64,000 bases of DNA from Chelativorans alearensis (lineage in GTDB: Bacteria; Pseudomonadota; Alphaproteobacteria; Rhizobiales; Rhizobiaceae), in assembly GCF_010993735.1 (NCBI RefSeq), contig NZ_WQNI01000013.1:1-64000 (forward strand), given 5' to 3'. Below are positions 8,418 through 16,373 of the stretch, one piece after another (position 1 is the stretch's first letter; the number at the start of each line of letters is the position of its first letter). Position numbers and translations under genes: made by a program. The notes beneath the pieces were generated by a model. It worked only from the letters and a program-made list of their open reading frames with translations, ran no database searches and was not told the origin of the DNA.

Positions 8418-9191
8418 ATGAAGATCGCGACCTTCAACATTAACGGCATCAACCGGCGTTTGAATAATCTGCTCGAGTGGCTCCGCGAGGCGGAGCCGGA
8501 CGTGGTCTGCCTGCAGGAACTGAAGGCGGCCGACGCGCAGTTTCCGCGTGCAGCCCTTGAGAGAGCCGGTTACGGCGCCGTCTGGCGCGGGCAATCCTCC
8601 TGGAACGGCGTTGCGATCCTTGCCCGCGATGCCGAGCCGGTGCTGACGCGAGCGGACCTGCCTGGCGCCTTCGATGACGGCCAAGCTCGCTATATCGAGG
8701 CCGCGGTAAACGGTGTCCTGATTGCCTCGCTCTACGCGCCCAACGGAAACCCGCAGCCGGGACCGAAGTTCGACTACAAGCTTGCCTGGCTTGAACGGCT
8801 GATCGTCCACGCGGCCGAACTTCTTTCAGCAAGCGTTCCGGCCGTTCTTGCCGGTGACTACAACGTTGTCCCGGAGCCGCACGACATCTATCCCACCCGT
8901 TCCTACGACAACAACGCCCTCGTCCAACCGCAGAGCCAGGAAGCATACCGCAGACTGCTTGCGCAGGGATGGATTGACGCGATCCGCAAGATTCACCCGG
9001 ACGAGACCGTCTATACTTTCTGGGACTACCGACGGAGCCGATGGCAGAGAAATGCCGGCCTGCGCCTCGACCATCTCCTGCTCAGCCCGGCGTTGGAGCG
9101 CCGCCTGGCTGATGCTGATGTCGACAGGGAAATCCGAGGCCATCTGGATGCCAGCGATCATGCCCCTGTCTGGATCGATCTGGAAGGATGA
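8418..9191 (+). CDS. xthA: Exodeoxyribonuclease III / AP endonuclease
   Basis: ExoIII cleaves DNA 5' of abasic sites and removes 3'-blocking groups. The 257-residue protein is of normal length and shows the family signatures in order: KIATFNINGINRRL, CLQELKA with the metal-binding Glu, YAPNGNP, AGDYNVVPEPHDI with the catalytic Asp/Asn pair, TFWDYR and the terminal LDHLLLSP and DASDHAPVW motifs with catalytic Asp-His. It is 12 bases behind the hydrolase gene, making a five-gene repair block with ligD and ku. 3'-end cleaning by ExoIII would complement the phosphoesterase of LigD. Confidence 0.95.
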   Translation: MKIATFNINGINRRLNNLLEWLREAEPDVVCLQELKAADAQFPRAALERAGYGAVWRGQSSWNGVAILARDAEPVLTRADLPGAFDDGQARYIEAAVNGVLIASLYAPNGNPQPGPKFDYKLAWLERLIVHAAELLSASVPAVLAGDYNVVPEPHDIYPTRSYDNNALVQPQSQEAYRRLLAQGWIDAIRKIHPDETVYTFWDYRRSRWQRNAGLRLDHLLLSPALERRLADADVDREIRGHLDASDHAPVWIDLEG

Positions 9192-9263
9192 TCATATTTC
9201 GCTTGCCCAACTTTGGGATCCGCATCCGTCACGGCGAGCGAGTGGCGAGCGATGGCATAGCAC

Positions 9264-9749
9264 TCACGACGTTGGAAAATCGTACTTGCGGGCAATGGCC
9301 CAGATTGTCTTGTTTATCTCGGCAAGCGAAGAGACACTCTTCTTTATCTTCTCGACCTCCAGGTCATCGAGGCTCTCGACCTTACCGTATTTGATGTCAT
9401 CCTTGCCTTCGAAAATGCGCATCAGCTGCGTGATTCCCCGCCCGCTTTCGGGGTCGAAAGAATAGATGCAGTGGTTGAACTTGTTGCGAAGGCTTGCTTC
9501 CTTCGATAATTGCCGAGTGACTTCAAGGATTTCCGACCTACACGCCGCTGGCGTCTTCCGCATCTTCGCAAGACGCTCGACAAGATCGATCCTGGCGCGT
9601 GGTGTGTTCAGCGTCAGGAAAATTATGATCGCCGTTTCCTTGTCCACGCCGGCAAGCCCCGCGATCAGGTAGATCAGCAGGCTTTCCGTGTTGGTCCACG
9701 TGTAGTTCAGTTGCCCTACAAGAAGCAGGATATCCTGGAGCTTGGGCAT
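9264..9749 (-). CDS. Hypothetical protein
   Basis: I do not recognise this family. The ATG at 9749 begins MPKLQDILLLVGQLNYTWTN; a TTG at 9812 could extend it by 21 residues. The 161-residue product is mostly helical, with the segments LLIYLIAGLAGVDKETAIII and TPRARIDLVERLAKM, then EVTRQLSKEASLRNKFNHCI, and a charged C-terminal third (DDLEVEKIKKSVSSLAEI). No signal peptide, and the hydrophobic stretches are too short and interrupted for a membrane protein. The pattern of helices with LRNKFNH resembles small proteins of unknown function found as lone accessory genes. It converges on xthA. Confidence 0.6.
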   Translation of the reverse strand: MPKLQDILLLVGQLNYTWTNTESLLIYLIAGLAGVDKETAIIIFLTLNTPRARIDLVERLAKMRKTPAACRSEILEVTRQLSKEASLRNKFNHCIYSFDPESGRGITQLMRIFEGKDDIKYGKVESLDDLEVEKIKKSVSSLAEINKTIWAIARKYDFPTS

Positions 9750-9812
9750 CGATGGCCGGCCTTCGGTCTTCCCCGTTTTCAATCGCGACAGGGTAGAATG
9801 TAGACGTGGCAA

Positions 9813-10234
9813 TTGACAGCCGGAAATAGTCCGAACGATCTAACCTCCGGCCAGACCCAAGGCCTTATGGGCAACACCTTCCAGACGAGGGGCCCCACCG
9901 ATTTTGATTAGATGGGCCTACCCGATGGCCGGCATCTACTTCACTTGCGGGCTCCCCACCGACCAGCCTAGGCCGAACTGGTGTCTTCTGTCGGTTCATT
10001 ACCGGCCACACACTGCCTCTCGTAGGCCGGGAGCGGAAGAGTCCGCCATCTCCCGGCGACAAGAACGGGAGGAACTGCATCACCGAAACTGAGCAAAGGA
10101 AAATGGCATTCGTCCGCGTCGATGCGCGTCCGGCCGCCAAACGAAGTTAGTGAAATTCAACGCCCGCGCAGCGAAAGCCCTAAGGAGATGAATAGCGGTT
10201 AAGCTGTCGCGGCCTCGAAAGAGAGGACACGATC
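9813..10234. other. Intergenic region upstream of the type I secretion locus
   Basis: About 420 bases without a convincing gene. Short open frames on both strands lack ribosome binding sites and family-like sequence. The region must hold the promoter of the secretion locus; no clear -35/-10 pair stands out. The last bases contain GAGAGGA ahead of the ATG at 10235, a good ribosome binding site. Confidence 0.5.
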
Positions 10235-11911
10235 ATGGGTATCTGGAACAACCTTTTCGGTTGGTTTGATCCTGACCAGGAACAGGAACAGAACCAAGGT
10301 CAGGGACAAGGCCAAGGTCAGGGACAAGGACAGGGTCAGGGACAAGGGCAGGAGCAATCACAGGAAAGCACGTCCCTGAACCTCAATGGGAATGGCAACC
10401 TGAATGGCAACGGCAACCTCAACGGTAACGGCAACGGCAACGCAAACGCCAATGCCAACCTAAACAAGAGTGTCAATATCAACAAGAACGAGACCGATGT
10501 GGACGTGGATGTAGACGTTGGCATCGATCTGCACGGTTACAAGCCCTCGGACGACGACTTCGCCGATATCGACATGAAGGGCTTCAACACCATTGAGGGC
10601 ATGTTCAACACCAACTTCGAGGATGTCCTCGAAGAATCCCTCAACGGTGCCGGGAACGACGTCGGCAACGTCATCAACCAAGCCGCCAACATCTCTGATG
10701 ACGACATGCTGCACAGCGCCGAGGTCAAGAACGACGACCAGTTCTGGCAAGAGATCGATTCTCACGGCGGCTTCGCCAAGGCGGACGACGGGATCGATGC
10801 CGGTGGCGGTGGCGGTTCTGGCGGTTCCAACGCCGACGCAAACGGTGGTGACGGTGGCCATGGCGGCTTTGCCATCGGCGGCAAAGGCGACGGCGGCAAA
10901 GGCGATGGCGGTCTAGCCGTCAGCATAGCGGCCGGCGGAGAAGGCGATGGCGGCGATGCCGATGGCGGCAAGGGTGAAGGCGGCAAGGCCGATACCGGCA
11001 AGGCCGACGGCGGCAAGGGCGAAGGCGGTAATGGCGGCAACGGCGCGACAGGCGTCGGTGTCGGCCTCGGCCTAGGCCTGGGCCTCGGTGTCGGTGCAGC
11101 GTTCGCCGGTGACGGTGAAGAGGGCGGCGACAGCGAAGGCGGAAACGGCGGCAGCGGCGGCAACGGCGACGAAGCCAATGGCGGCGACGCTGAGGAAACC
11201 GGTGACGGCGGCGATGCCGAGGGCGGAGACGCCGTGGACGCGTTCTTCGCTGGCATTCCGATCCTCAACTTCGGCGGCGATGCCGGCAACGCCGGCAACA
11301 GCGGCAATAGCCAGGGCGGCAACGGCGGCACCAGCGAAGGCGGTAACGGCGGTAACGGCGGCAACGCTGATGATGCCGGCGACGGCGGCGCTGGCGGCGA
11401 TGCCCTCGGCGCCGGTTTTGGCGGCGGCGTTGGTGCCGGAGCTGGCTTGGGCGTTGGCGGTGATGGCGGCAATGGCGGCAACGGTGCCGGCGGCGACGCC
11501 ACGAGCGGCTGGGCCATCGGCGGCGAAGGTGAAGGTGGCAACGCTTTTGCCGGCGGCGGAGATGGCGGTCACGCTCTGAGCGGCGCCTGGGCCAACGGCG
11601 ACGGCGGTGACGGCTTCGGCGGCTGGGCGTTTGCCGACGGTGGCGGCGCCGGTGGCAATGGCGGTTTTGCGACCAACGGCAACGGCGGCAATGGCGGTGC
11701 TGGTGGAACGTGGGGCTCCAACAATGGCGATGATGGCTACGTCAACGGTCATAGCACCGCGACGGCAGACTCCATCGTCAACACCAGCGCCTTCAACCAG
11801 GAGATCGTGATGGGTGCAAACCTGCAGCAGAACGCGATCGACATGACCGTGGTGGGCGGCGACCTCACCAGCAGCGTTGCTGGCGAGGACTTCGACGACG
11901 CCACTGCCTAA
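10235..11911 (+). CDS. Gly/Asn-rich low-complexity protein, candidate type I secretion substrate
   Basis: The 558-residue protein starts MGIWNNLFGWFDPDQ without an N-terminal signal peptide. Residues 21-38 are nine QG dipeptides, residues about 47-80 are NGNL/NGNG/NANA repeats, and there is a VDVDVDVG run. An acidic ordered-looking part follows (about 95-185), then some 300 residues of GG-x-GG blocks rich in Asp, Asn and Ala. The last 50 residues are different: SAFNQEIVMGANLQQNAIDM, then an acidic end (GEDFDDATA). The true RTX nonapeptide is not seen. A dedicated exporter 2 kb downstream on the same strand and the lack of a Sec signal suggest C-terminal-signal type I export, perhaps as a surface or matrix protein. 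Function is inferred. Confidence 0.8.
   Translation: MGIWNNLFGWFDPDQEQEQNQGQGQGQGQGQGQGQGQGQEQSQESTSLNLNGNGNLNGNGNLNGNGNGNANANANLNKSVNINKNETDVDVDVDVGIDLHGYKPSDDDFADIDMKGFNTIEGMFNTNFEDVLEESLNGAGNDVGNVINQAANISDDDMLHSAEVKNDDQFWQEIDSHGGFAKADDGIDAGGGGGSGGSNADANGGDGGHGGFAIGGKGDGGKGDGGLAVSIAAGGEGDGGDADGGKGEGGKADTGKADGGKGEGGNGGNGATGVGVGLGLGLGLGVGAAFAGDGEEGGDSEGGNGGSGGNGDEANGGDAEETGDGGDAEGGDAVDAFFAGIPILNFGGDAGNAGNSGNSQGGNGGTSEGGNGGNGGNADDAGDGGAGGDALGAGFGGGVGAGAGLGVGGDGGNGGNGAGGDATSGWAIGGEGEGGNAFAGGGDGGHALSGAWANGDGGDGFGGWAFADGGGAGGNGGFATNGNGGNGGAGGTWGSNNGDDGYVNGHSTATADSIVNTSAFNQEIVMGANLQQNAIDMTVVGGDLTSSVAGEDFDDATA
10295..10348 (+). repeat. Six-base tandem repeat encoding (Gln-Gly)9
   Basis: Nine near-identical hexamers of the type CA(A/G)GG(N) run in frame inside the Gly-rich gene. 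Such tracts can gain or lose units by slippage without breaking the frame, so strains may differ in length here. Confidence 0.8.
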
Positions 11912-11950
11912 AGGCGCCCCGGTTCGCCTCCGAGCGAAACTGAACAACCA

Positions 11951-11976
11951 GGACTGCGCGGTTCTCCGCGCAGTCC
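11951..11976 (+). terminator. Perfect intercistronic hairpin after the Gly-rich gene
   Basis: GGACTGCGCGG (11951-11961), loop TTCT, CCGCGCAGTCC (11966-11976): 11 perfect pairs, mostly G-C. No T-run follows, so it is either a weak terminator/attenuator or a 3'-end stabiliser that lets the first gene be expressed more than the downstream genes. Confidence 0.6.
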
Positions 11977-12034
11977 ACCTTAACCGGGTACGACCGGCCA
12001 CACGGCCAGCCGACCTCGTCAGGAGCGGTGTGTC

Positions 12035-13999
12035 ATGCACATGGACAGGATTACGGAAGCCATTGCACACTTTATCGGCCTGTTCGAGATTACAGTCGAA
12101 GAAGCGCGGCTTCGGGACGCATATGACGAGTTTCGTGCCAAGAAGGCTGACGATCCCGAGCTTGCCGACTTGAACGCGGCGGCGATACCGTTCGCCGCTC
12201 CCTTCCGGTTCGTCGGTTTTGAGCCCGATCTCGCCTATCGCGCTTCCGCGCCCGAATGGGTTGTCGTGCACCCGTGGAGCTATATCAATTTTGTTCCCCC
12301 CGATGTCGAGCTGTCGGGAGCATACGAGATAGCCACTCCGATCTCCTTCTCCCTACCCATCATAAGCCACGCTTCCCATAAGATCATCCTGCCGGAGGTG
12401 GAGACGCTGGGATCCTTCGCCAACTACATCAAGCAGGACATTAGCCTGTCGGACGACGACTACTTCGGCGTCGGTGGGCATGGTCTGTTCTTCAACCCGA
12501 TCCCTGCCAGTAACTTTCAGATCGCGGCGTTGACCGGTGCGGCGGCGAACCTGATGCCCATCCTCGAACTTGAGATGCCCGGCTCTTCCGCGGAAGTCGC
12601 GGGCTTCGTGACGGCTGCTTCGGAGCTTTTGGACGAGCTTCCCGAGGATTCCGAGGGCGGCGTATCTGTGAAGAAGTCCCCCACCATTGAAGGGACGTTC
12701 GAAAACGGCGAAGAAGTCGACGAAGCTTCCAAACTCGAGGACTACCACACGTTTGGCGAAGAGCCTGAAGAGGCCCCTTCCGGGAATGTCCAGCTTACGG
12801 AAAACGGCCTCGTCATCGAGCAGTCGGTCGACGTAGAGACCGGTGGCAACACTCTGCTCAACAATGCCGTTCTGCAGAACTATTGGACGTCGTCGCCGGT
12901 AACGGCAGTCGTCGGCAAGCACATCGAGATCAACGCGATCTTCCAGATCAACGCCTGGTGCGACAACGACTATATCTCCTCTGCGGTAGGCGGATGGCTA
13001 CACGACACTGCCCCGACACAGGCTTTCAATATCGCGAAGTTCGAGCGCTTCGATTCCTTTGACGATGACACGCCCAATGGAGCGATGAGCTTCCCCAAAC
13101 ATTGGGTGATCAAGGAAATCGACGGCGATCTCATGATGATGAACTGGCTTGAGCAGTTCATCTTCATGATGGACAACGACGTCGGCATTCTCTCCTCTTC
13201 GGGCGTTACCACTCGCGTCTATTCCGGTGACAACAAGGCATTCAACGATATCTCGATCGAGGAGCTCGGCTTCGGCTACGATCTTATCATCATCGGTGGA
13301 AACGTCTTCGATGCGAACATCATTCAACAGCTGAACGTTCTTAGCGACAACGACCTCGTCGGGGCTGTTGACGGTTTCTGGACCACGGGTGACGGCTCCA
13401 TTTCAACCTCGGGAAATCTGCTCTGGAATCAAGCCAGCATCTACAACGTAGGCGCAGCAGATCGGTTCGAAACACTGCCGGCTCACTATCTTGAGGTGGC
13501 GAACGATCTTGCCGCAGGCAACGACTACCTGAACAATGAATTGCTGTCGGATTCCGCCTTTGCCGGATACGGCCCCCTGCGTGTGCTTTACGTCAAGGGC
13601 GACCTCCTTAACCTCCAGTACGTCAAGCAGACGAATATTCTGGGCGACAACGACCAACTCGCCTTGGCGATGCATGCGAAGGATGCCTATCCGGATGCTG
13701 CATGGTCTGTCTCGACCGGCGGAAATGCGCTTTTGAACAACGCTGCCATCCAGGATCTGGATTCGGTCGGGAAAACCTATGTCGGCGGCGGCCACTACTC
13801 GAACGAGGTCCTCGTACAGGCGGATATCATATCCACTGAACCGGATTTCGGCGGTCAGGACCCGAACGTGCTGGTCAACGAAGCCGTCGCGTTTCTCGAC
13901 GACGACATGATGGACACCAGCGAGCAGCCGCCGGGCAACTTTGGCCAGTACGATGCAGACTATCTGCAGTCGGACGGCCTGAGCACCATGATCGGATAA
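12035..13999 (+). CDS. Repeat-containing protein of the type I secretion locus
   Basis: This 654-residue protein has no recognised family name. AGGAG about ten bases ahead supports the ATG at 12035. The N-terminal 60 residues are helical (IAHFIGLFEITVEEARLRDA, YDEFRAKKADDPELADL); no signal peptide is present. From about residue 264 a repeat appears: GGNTLLNNA (about 270), SGNLLWNQA (about 458), GNDYLNNEL (about 494) and GGNALLNNA (about 563), alternating with QINAWCDND, QFIFMMDND, QLNVLSDND and QTNILGDND (about 300, 372, 430, 530). The alternating Asn/Gln-rich strands and DND turns suggest a beta-solenoid with possible Ca sites. It lies between the Gly-rich gene and the exporter, so it is probably a second substrate or an accessory of export. 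Confidence 0.75.
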   Translation: MHMDRITEAIAHFIGLFEITVEEARLRDAYDEFRAKKADDPELADLNAAAIPFAAPFRFVGFEPDLAYRASAPEWVVVHPWSYINFVPPDVELSGAYEIATPISFSLPIISHASHKIILPEVETLGSFANYIKQDISLSDDDYFGVGGHGLFFNPIPASNFQIAALTGAAANLMPILELEMPGSSAEVAGFVTAASELLDELPEDSEGGVSVKKSPTIEGTFENGEEVDEASKLEDYHTFGEEPEEAPSGNVQLTENGLVIEQSVDVETGGNTLLNNAVLQNYWTSSPVTAVVGKHIEINAIFQINAWCDNDYISSAVGGWLHDTAPTQAFNIAKFERFDSFDDDTPNGAMSFPKHWVIKEIDGDLMMMNWLEQFIFMMDNDVGILSSSGVTTRVYSGDNKAFNDISIEELGFGYDLIIIGGNVFDANIIQQLNVLSDNDLVGAVDGFWTTGDGSISTSGNLLWNQASIYNVGAADRFETLPAHYLEVANDLAAGNDYLNNELLSDSAFAGYGPLRVLYVKGDLLNLQYVKQTNILGDNDQLALAMHAKDAYPDAAWSVSTGGNALLNNAAIQDLDSVGKTYVGGGHYSNEVLVQADIISTEPDFGGQDPNVLVNEAVAFLDDDMMDTSEQPPGNFGQYDADYLQSDGLSTMIG

Positions 14000-14020
14000 C
14001 GGGTTTCCCGGGCGGTATCA

Positions 14021-16360
14021 GTGGGCGACGAACGCGACATACCATCAGGCTTGCCCGGCAAAATGCCAGGGTGGGCCGTTCATCAACCAGAGGCTGCCAT
14101 GCGGCAAATTAGGGCAGGTGAAAGTCTTTCCCGTCGACCACACCCGCAGGAGGCGGAGATCGAGCGAGGGACATCAGAGATTGACCGTTTGGTGCAGGAA
14201 ATCTTCGAGGAGGCGGCGTTGAAAAGAGCCAGCGACCTGGCAGAACGCGAAGCCGCACGACCAATTTCCGCAGTGAAGCCGCGGCAGGATTCCGCTGAGC
14301 CGTATCAGCCCGAAGATGCCCGAAACGGTGATAAGCATCGACCTCAAGAGGTTCGGCAAGAATCCCTACGGCAGGAGATGGCCGACAGGCGAAAAGAGGC
14401 CGGAGAACCCCGCCCGCGGGAGAACGGCTCAGCACCAGCAGAGACACCGCATATACAGGAACTATCGAAGCCGGCCATGAAAGATGGTGACCGCCCCGAA
14501 GGCATTGTCACCATCGACGGAGACCGTGCCCCGATCAAGGCGCGCGAACGCCCGGCCGACCGGGCAGCCAACCCCGGCAGCGGCAAAGGACCGAGCGGTA
14601 AGGGACCGGGCGGTGGTGATGGCGTTTTTCACAAGAGGCTTGGGCCTGTCGACTTTGCTGCCAGCCTCAAGGCCGGTTTGACTGCGGTTCGACAGAATCT
14701 CCTGATCGTCATGATTTTCACAGTGGCGAGCAATGCCCTGGTTTTGGCGATCCCGATCTATCTTTTCCAGATTTCGGATCGCATCCTGACGAGCCGATCG
14801 CTCGACACGCTCGTGATGCTGACAATCGTCATCGTCGGGGCGGTGGTTCTGCAGGCGGTGTTCGACGCGATACGGCGCTTCATTCTCATGCGGACAGCTG
14901 TCGAATTCGCTGCACAATTGGGTTCGCCTATCCTCAGTGCGGCAGCACGGGCTTCGCTACATGGAAACGGCCGTGAGTATCAGACGCTCGGCGATCTGCA
15001 GCAGGTCCGCTCGTTCCTTGTCTCACGCACGCTGCTTTCCTTCCTCGATGCGCCAATCGCCCCGCTGTTTGTGCTCGCGGTGTTCCTGATCCATCCGCAT
15101 CTCGGTTCGATCGTCGTGGTGACGGCCCTTCTGCTGCTTGTCTTCACACTCATCAACCAGCGCGCCACCGCGGGGCCGTTCGGGGAGGCGAACACCGCGC
15201 AGGTCAAAGCCAACCTCCACCTGGAATCCATGTCGCGCAATTCGCAGATTATCAATGCGCTGGCGATGATACCGGAGGCCGTGCAGATCTGGGGCAAGGA
15301 TACGGCCGGTTCCTTGAAATCACAGGTCATCGCGCAGGATCGCAACATCGTCTTTGCCGCCCTGTCGAAAGGCTCGCGGCTCCTCACGCAAGTCGCCATG
15401 CTCGGGTGGGGCGCCTATCTGGCGATCGAAGGCGAGATCACCGGCGGCATGGTGATCGCAGCCTCCATCATCGCGGGCCGCGCGCTAGCACCAATCGAAG
15501 GCGCCATCGAGGGATGGAACCAGTACAGCCAGTCTCGCTCGGCGTTCGAACGCATATCGACACTGCTGAAGTCATCGCCGCTCAATTTCGAGCGTCTGAA
15601 TCTGCCGCGGCCGGAAGGACGCCTGGACGTGGAAAGGCTGCTCTATGTGCCGCAGGGAACCAAGAGGGTCGTTCTCAACGGGATTTCCTTCTCACTGGCG
15701 CCGGGAGACTCTCTTGCCGTCATCGGAAATTCCGGCGCCGGCAAGACGACGCTCGGTAAGATGCTTGTCGGGTCCATCCTTCCGACGTCGGGCAGCGTCA
15801 GGCTCGATCTTATGGATTTGCGCAACTGGGATCAGCGGCAGTTCGGTGAGAATATCGGCTACCTGCCGCAGGATGTTCAGCTCTTTCCCGGCACGATCAA
15901 GGCCAACATCGCGCGCATGCGCGACGATGCCACGGACGCGCAGATCTACCAGGCGGCGAAGCTTGCGGATGTCCACGAGATGATCGCGACGTTGCCGCAC
16001 GGCTATGAAACGGTCGTAGCCGCGGACGGAGCGCCGCTTTCCGGTGGCCAAAAGCAGCGCATCGCCCTTGCTCGGGCCTTCTTCGGTAACCCGCGCATGG
16101 TCGTGCTCGATGAGCCCAACTCCAACCTGGACAGCGCCGGGGAAGCAGCGCTGGTGCGCGCGCTCGAGCACGCCAAGGAAAATAGGATCACAGTGATCAC
16201 GATCACGCAGCGGCCAGCACTGCTCAACAATGTCGACAAGATCCTGCTTCTGGTGAACGGCACCGTTGCTCTGTTCGGCGTGCGCAAAGACGTCCTGCAG
16301 GCGCTTTCGACGCGCGGGGTGAGCATAGAGAACGGTTCCTTCGGGCACCAGATAAGCTGA
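14021..16360 (+). CDS. Type I secretion permease/ATPase (PrtD-type) with long disordered N-terminus
   Basis: The C-terminal 570 residues are a typical PrtD/HlyB-like half transporter: transmembrane part from about residue 215 (LLIVMIFTVASNALVLAIPI), then an ATPase with Walker A GNSGAGKTT (from residue 569), signature LSGGQKQRIALAR and Walker B MVVLDEPNSNLD. The first about 200 residues are charged, Pro/Glu/Arg-rich and probably disordered (for example RPRENGSAPAETPHIQ, GSGKGPSGKGPGGGDG), in place of a peptidase or peptidase-like domain. The start is uncertain: GTG 14021, ATG 14063 or ATG 14099; the last has AGAGG five bases ahead. It pumps unfolded substrates across both membranes with an HlyD adaptor (next gene) and an outer-membrane TolC-like channel not encoded here. 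Confidence 0.93.
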   Translation: MGDERDIPSGLPGKMPGWAVHQPEAAMRQIRAGESLSRRPHPQEAEIERGTSEIDRLVQEIFEEAALKRASDLAEREAARPISAVKPRQDSAEPYQPEDARNGDKHRPQEVRQESLRQEMADRRKEAGEPRPRENGSAPAETPHIQELSKPAMKDGDRPEGIVTIDGDRAPIKARERPADRAANPGSGKGPSGKGPGGGDGVFHKRLGPVDFAASLKAGLTAVRQNLLIVMIFTVASNALVLAIPIYLFQISDRILTSRSLDTLVMLTIVIVGAVVLQAVFDAIRRFILMRTAVEFAAQLGSPILSAAARASLHGNGREYQTLGDLQQVRSFLVSRTLLSFLDAPIAPLFVLAVFLIHPHLGSIVVVTALLLLVFTLINQRATAGPFGEANTAQVKANLHLESMSRNSQIINALAMIPEAVQIWGKDTAGSLKSQVIAQDRNIVFAALSKGSRLLTQVAMLGWGAYLAIEGEITGGMVIAASIIAGRALAPIEGAIEGWNQYSQSRSAFERISTLLKSSPLNFERLNLPRPEGRLDVERLLYVPQGTKRVVLNGISFSLAPGDSLAVIGNSGAGKTTLGKMLVGSILPTSGSVRLDLMDLRNWDQRQFGENIGYLPQDVQLFPGTIKANIARMRDDATDAQIYQAAKLADVHEMIATLPHGYETVVAADGAPLSGGQKQRIALARAFFGNPRMVVLDEPNSNLDSAGEAALVRALEHAKENRITVITITQRPALLNNVDKILLLVNGTVALFGVRKDVLQALSTRGVSIENGSFGHQIS

Positions 16361-16373
16361 AGGCGATCGTAAA

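Noticed and set aside
10295-10348. Short tandem repeats, considered as a CRISPR or origin element
   Set aside because: The unit is six bases and in frame, with no spacers; it is a coding repeat.
10800-11700. GG-x-GG blocks considered as RTX calcium repeats
   Set aside because: The blocks lack the nine-residue period with Asp at fixed places, so RTX identity is not supported.
11072-12271. Long antisense open frames opposite the Gly-rich gene (259 and 399 residues)
   Set aside because: They are Pro/Ala/Val-rich translations of GG-x-GG codons read backwards, without ribosome binding sites or family features.
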